Position numbers and translations under genes: made by a program. Below the pieces are notes generated by a model, which worked only from the letters and a program-made list of their open reading frames with translations, made no database searches and was not told where the DNA came from. Source: Rubrobacter sp. (GTDB taxonomy: Bacteria; Actinomycetota; Rubrobacteria; Rubrobacterales; Rubrobacteraceae). From it: DNA of 9,507 bases. The DNA is taken from NCBI GenBank assembly GCA_019247245.1, contig JAFAPF010000285.1:1-9507 (forward strand). Reading direction: 5' to 3'. This document shows positions 7,553 through 9,507 of this stretch, in pieces. Numbering within the stretch: position 1 is the first letter of the stretch; each line of letters starts with the position of its first letter.

Positions 7553-7594
7553 GGCAGCCGCGATAATCCGCCGGCACACACCGCTCGAGGGTGA

Positions 7595-7647
7595 GCGCCG
7601 ATAGGCCGAACAGAACAAAGAGATAGCCATTGTGCTCATCTCGGCGC
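7595..7647. repeat. Inverted repeat between convergent genes, possible bidirectional terminator
   Basis: GCGCCGA (7595-7601) is the exact reverse complement of TCGGCGC (7641-7647). It lies in the 107-nt gap where the larA-like operon and the DUF998 gene converge, the right place for a shared terminator. The loop is long (39 nt) and no T-run follows on either strand, so this is only a weak candidate. Confidence 0.2.
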
Positions 7648-7659
7648 ACCTAGCATAGC

Positions 7660-8334
7660 TCAGGTAGTGGGTTTCCGGGAGCTGTCCGTTTTGGGTGAGA
7701 TCGGTTGCTTGGAGATAGCCCAAAGCCGCATCCCTAGAACTTCGAACCAGATCAGTACGAGGATAAGAGAGAGATAATACGTCGGTCCGGGCAAGGAAAA
7801 GAGCGGGATAGCGAGTAGGCCTGTAACCAAGGTGTATCGGCCATAGCCTCTCCACATGGGGTTTCGCTCCATGCGCCGCCACAGGAAAAAGAACGACGGT
7901 ACCAGCGAGACGATAAGCAGGACGAAGGATAGATCGTGCACCCAGCCGTGCAGCGTCCGGGGGCCGGTGCGGATTATGGGGTCCGTCTCGAAAGCCAGTA
8001 GCGCCATCCCGACGCCGGAGAGGGTTAGGAGGGCGGGTCCTGCCTTCGAGCCGCCGTTTATCCCAAGCTGAAGACCGAGAGAGAAGAGGATTAGTGATAG
8101 GCCCGAGACGGCGAAGTTGAGGGACTGTATCCAGCCGTAAGGCCCCAGAGCTAGCCCGCTCGGCCACGCGCTCGCCGGATCGGCGAAGGGGCGCCATCCG
8201 ATCCCGATCATAAAGCTGTACTGGACCGCGGTAAGCGTAATCACGAGGAGTGTGAACAGCGTGGGCCCGACCATGCCCGCGACCGCAGCCCCCCGAACCA
8301 CCAAAACGCGCCGCGTTGGAGAGGCCGAGGCCAC
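7660..8334 (-). CDS. DUF998-family membrane protein
   Basis: Predicted integral membrane protein of 224 aa with unknown function. Six hydrophobic segments are visible: around 15-42, 69-88, 98-114, 126-150, 164-180 and 184-207. Between helices 1 and 2 an outer loop carries GWRPFADPASAWPSGLALGPYGWIQ, a WPS/G-rich stretch typical of DUF998 proteins. The pairs TDPI and LHGWVHDLSF around helix 4 are also familiar from that family. The reading frame begins at a GTG (8334) with no convincing Shine-Dalgarno; an ATG at codon 21 would fall inside helix 1 and is less likely. It points toward the larA-like gene and lies 99 nt downstream of osmC on the same strand, so the two may share a transcript. No enzymatic residues can be pointed out. 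The family assignment is from overall pattern and is fairly but not fully secure. Confidence 0.75.
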   Translation of the reverse strand: MASASPTRRVLVVRGAAVAGMVGPTLFTLLVITLTAVQYSFMIGIGWRPFADPASAWPSGLALGPYGWIQSLNFAVSGLSLILFSLGLQLGINGGSKAGPALLTLSGVGMALLAFETDPIIRTGPRTLHGWVHDLSFVLLIVSLVPSFFFLWRRMERNPMWRGYGRYTLVTGLLAIPLFSLPGPTYYLSLILVLIWFEVLGMRLWAISKQPISPKTDSSRKPTT

Positions 8335-8433
8335 TAGGCGCCCGCCAGTTTATGGAGTAGCGAGGAGAGCTCCCGCGTAAATGTTCTCACAAGAGCTTTG
8401 CGAAGTTCGGGAAGGGTTCTGCAGGCTTCCTTC

Positions 8434-8877
8434 CTACCTGTCCAAGAGGCTTGTTTGCAGTCGGACCTCTACGTTACCCCTCAGGGCGTTTGTGACGGGG
8501 CAGATATCATCGGCCTCTCGGGCGGCCCTCTCGAACTCATCGTCGTTGATGCCGGGTACCTCGCCCCGCACGTCGAGGTCCATGGTAGTGATCTTTAGCT
8601 GCTCGTCGTCAAGCGTACACACAGCGTCTACCTCGAGCCGCACCGGCGGTGCGTCCTTCTCAGCCAGGGTGTTGGAAAGCGCCATCGCGTAGCAGGTAGC
8701 GTGAGCGGAGGCTATTAGCTCCTCCGGGCTCGTCTTGCCGTCCGGGCGCTCCACGCGGGAGGCGAAGGTTACGGGGGCTTCTTCCATCGCCTTACTGCTT
8801 TCTTCCGTCAGTTTACCGCTGCCGCTCGCGAGGTCACCCTCCCACACCACATGCGCCCTGCGTTCGACGTTTGCCAT
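8434..8877 (-). CDS. osmC: OsmC-type peroxiredoxin (organic hydroperoxide reductase)
   Basis: Cytoplasmic thiol peroxidase that reduces organic hydroperoxides and hydrogen peroxide, and is often induced by osmotic or oxidative stress. The 147 aa match the usual ~140. From the N-terminus: AHVVWEGDLASGSG, the OsmC opening; Arg41; SPEELIASAHATCYAMALS with catalytic Glu53 and the peroxidatic Cys62; PGINDDEF; and the resolving Cys126 in DICPVTNAL. This layout resembles OsmC proper more than Ohr. Start: the frame is open upstream to 8994, but the ATG at 8877 has a strong AGGAGG 5 nt before it and a promoter whose start point falls near 8901, so the longer version is rejected. Downstream on the same strand, 99 nt away, is the DUF998 gene. 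The function is well supported; the physiological peroxide substrate is not known. Confidence 0.93.
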   Translation of the reverse strand: MANVERRAHVVWEGDLASGSGKLTEESSKAMEEAPVTFASRVERPDGKTSPEELIASAHATCYAMALSNTLAEKDAPPVRLEVDAVCTLDDEQLKITTMDLDVRGEVPGINDDEFERAAREADDICPVTNALRGNVEVRLQTSLLDR

Positions 8878-8882
8878 CTTCT

Positions 8883-8890
8883 CCTCCTTT
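8883..8890 (-). promoter_or_regulatory. Strong Shine-Dalgarno of osmC
   Basis: On the minus strand this reads AAAGGAGG, with 5 nt between it and the ATG at 8877. It decides the start: the longer open frame reaching 8994 has no such site and would read through the promoter. It is the strongest ribosome binding site in the window. Confidence 0.85.
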
Positions 8891-8907
8891 CTATAGAGCT
8901 TGAAAAC

Positions 8908-8937
8908 AGTATATGACGGAATCGAGTGTAGCGTGAA
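8908..8937 (-). promoter_or_regulatory. Housekeeping sigma-type promoter of osmC
   Basis: On the minus strand, TTCACG (8937-8932) and TATACT (8913-8908) are separated by 18 nt and match the -35 and -10 consensus at 4 and 5 of 6 positions. Transcription would begin near 8901, leaving an untranslated leader of about 24 nt that contains the Shine-Dalgarno. No regulator site can be recognised with confidence. Confidence 0.55.
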
Positions 8938-9138
8938 GAGCTCTGCCAAGCGCCTTACCACCCAGCGCCATACAAGCAAGGTGAACTGGCACACGAGCGC
9001 CAGAGACAGGTAGCTGGAATCGCCCTGAGCAGGCTAGTCCGCATAGAACATGATGAAGCGGATCCGCGCTTCAGTAGCATGCGCAAGCTGACAAGCACCC
9101 CGGGCGTTCATCCCCGCGAGCTCGCAGGAAGCTTGGTG
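8938..9138. other. Non-coding or relic stretch between the osmC promoter and the integrase remnant
   Basis: About 200 nt with no recognisable gene. The plus-strand frame of the integrase remnant is open throughout but has no start codon before ATG 9079 and no family resemblance. A short inverted repeat, CTGGC (8986-8990) and GCCAG (8999-9003) with an 8-nt loop, is present and is not distinctive. It may be mobile-element debris belonging with the integrase fragment. Confidence 0.35.
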
Positions 9139-9228
9139 ATGCCTAGAAAGCGTGGAAACGGAGAAGGAAGTATTCTACGGTACAAGGACGGCCGTTGGGT
9201 CGGTCAGTACACGGTTCTAACTTTATGA
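9139..9228 (+). pseudogene. Remnant of a phage-type tyrosine integrase (N-terminal arm DNA-binding segment only)
   Basis: A 29-residue ORF begins MPRKRGNGEGSI and continues through KDGRWVGQYTV before a TGA at 9226. This is the well-known opening of phage and genomic-island tyrosine recombinases, whose N-terminal arm-binding domain reads RGNGEGSIyrrkDGRWvgqyt and is normally followed by about 350 more residues including the catalytic R-H-R-Y set. Here the match breaks off after YTV, and nothing of the core-binding or catalytic domains follows. AGGAAG at 9126-9131, 7 nt before the ATG, is a good Shine-Dalgarno, so the start itself is intact. The frame is open upstream back to 8932, with an ATG at 9079, but that stretch is not recognisable. 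I read this as the scar of an excised or degraded element. A rearrangement or a chimaeric junction at about 9214-9226 would look the same. Confidence 0.7.
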
Positions 9229-9257
9229 GGGCCTCCGAAAAGGCGTTTACAGGCCCT
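9228..9257. repeat. Perfect 7-bp inverted repeat after the integrase remnant
   Basis: AGGGCCT (9228-9234) and AGGCCCT (9251-9257) are exact reverse complements around a 16-nt spacer. The left arm touches the stop of the integrase remnant, and the right arm ends about 30 nt before the next ATG, covering the expected upstream promoter region. It could be an operator, a weak terminator without a T-run, or part of the recombination junction. The sequence does not decide between these. Confidence 0.35.
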
Positions 9258-9269
9258 TGCCCCCGCGCC

Positions 9270-9278
9270 TGCTACCAT
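9270..9278 (+). promoter_or_regulatory. Extended -10 promoter, probable leaderless start of the last gene
   Basis: TGCTACCAT is an extended -10 (TGn followed by TAnnnT) that ends 8 nt before the ATG at 9287. No Shine-Dalgarno lies in between, so a leaderless transcript is likely, as proposed for plsY. TTTACA at 9246-9251 is a possible -35, although its 21-nt spacing is long; an extended -10 needs little help from a -35. Confidence 0.5.
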
Positions 9279-9286
9279 ATACCCCT

Positions 9287-9507
9287 ATGAAAAAGAGAAC
9301 GCGCGGCGCTGCGAGCAGCTTCACCGGCTGGCTCGCCTGGAGACGACGTAACCGGACCAACAAGGTGCTCTTCACCGCGTCCACGGCCCTGGCGCTTTTC
9401 GTGACCGCGGTGTTCGCATGGGCGACGCTTTATCCGGCGCCAGGAGACGCGGTACGGTACCTCGCCCTCTACTGGGTATGGGGCTTGTGCGCTATAGGGG
9501 TTATCTT
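9287..9507 (+). CDS. Membrane protein of unknown function, 3'-truncated by the window edge
   Basis: The first 73 residues are visible. They begin MKKRTRGAASS, followed by a very basic segment (WRRRNRTNK, 18-26), a hydrophobic helix at about 27-49 (VLFTASTALALFVTAVFAWATLY), a short loop PAPGDAVR, and a second hydrophobic stretch from about 58 to the window end. The positive N-terminus suggests it stays in the cytoplasm, with at least two membrane helices. The frame has no stop before the window ends. The start is backed by an extended -10 at 9270-9278, placed for a leaderless mRNA. I do not recognise the family, and the visible part contains no catalytic motif. Confidence 0.6.
   Translation, partial: MKKRTRGAASSFTGWLAWRRRNRTNKVLFTASTALALFVTAVFAWATLYPAPGDAVRYLALYWVWGLCAIGVI

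Noticed and set aside
7466..8197. 243-codon minus-strand open frame overlapping the DUF998 gene and the end of the larA-like gene
   Set aside because: Its translation is rich in Arg and Pro with no family resemblance, and it overlaps the DUF998 frame, which has coherent membrane helices.
8410..8434. GGAAGG / CCTTCC stem at the osmC stop as a terminator
   Set aside because: Only 6 bp with a 13-nt loop, no T-run on the minus strand, and it overlaps the stop codon.
8878..8994. Longer N-terminus for OsmC starting at 8994
   Set aside because: It would read through a good promoter, is not OsmC-like, and is bypassed by a strong Shine-Dalgarno at the 8877 ATG.
9079..9138. Upstream extension of the integrase remnant to ATG 9079
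   Set aside because: No Shine-Dalgarno precedes 9079, while AGGAAG is well placed before 9139, and integrases of this type begin with MPRKRGNG or close variants.
1..9507. tRNA, rRNA, CRISPR arrays, riboswitches, complete insertion sequences
   Set aside because: None seen: there are no regularly spaced repeats, no cloverleaf-like segments at the integrase remnant, and no transposase frame on either strand.

Overview
The window looks like a chromosomal segment from a moderately high-GC actinobacterium, and a Rubrobacter-like lineage fits best. This is inferred from four things: the hisI-trpE gene order common in Actinomycetota, promoters of the leaderless type (TAnnnT about 7-8 nt before an ATG that lacks a Shine-Dalgarno), frequent ATA and AGG codons, and family resemblance. 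No rRNA, tRNA or other taxonomic marker is present, so the genus is a guess.

Left end (1-1834): the C-terminal part of a bifunctional histidine enzyme, HisIE, enters from outside the window. It overlaps trpE (anthranilate synthase component I) by 17 nt. This is amino-acid biosynthesis housekeeping.

Centre (1893-7552): four tightly packed plus-strand genes look like one operon. They are plsY (acyl-phosphate:glycerol-3-phosphate acyltransferase), a fusion of a fatty acyl-CoA reductase with a HAD-IB phosphatase, a zinc-dependent medium-chain dehydrogenase, and a divergent LarA-like (nickel-pincer racemase family) protein. Every junction overlaps by 4-17 nt, and a probable leaderless promoter sits just before plsY. 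Together they suggest a lipid or fatty-alcohol pathway coupled to an alcohol or hydroxy-acid step. I cannot name a described pathway that uses this set, and this is the most interesting part of the window. The LarA-like protein keeps the residues that would hold the nickel-pincer cofactor but has lost residues that bind lactate, so it probably works on another substrate.

Right part (7660-8877): two minus-strand genes converge on the operon, a six-helix DUF998-type membrane protein and osmC, a peroxiredoxin with a clear promoter and Shine-Dalgarno.

Right end (8938-9507): an accessory scar. A 29-codon ORF matches the extreme N-terminus of a phage-type tyrosine integrase and then stops, so it is a degraded mobile-element remnant. 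After a short inverted repeat, a membrane protein begins at a probable leaderless start and runs out of the window.
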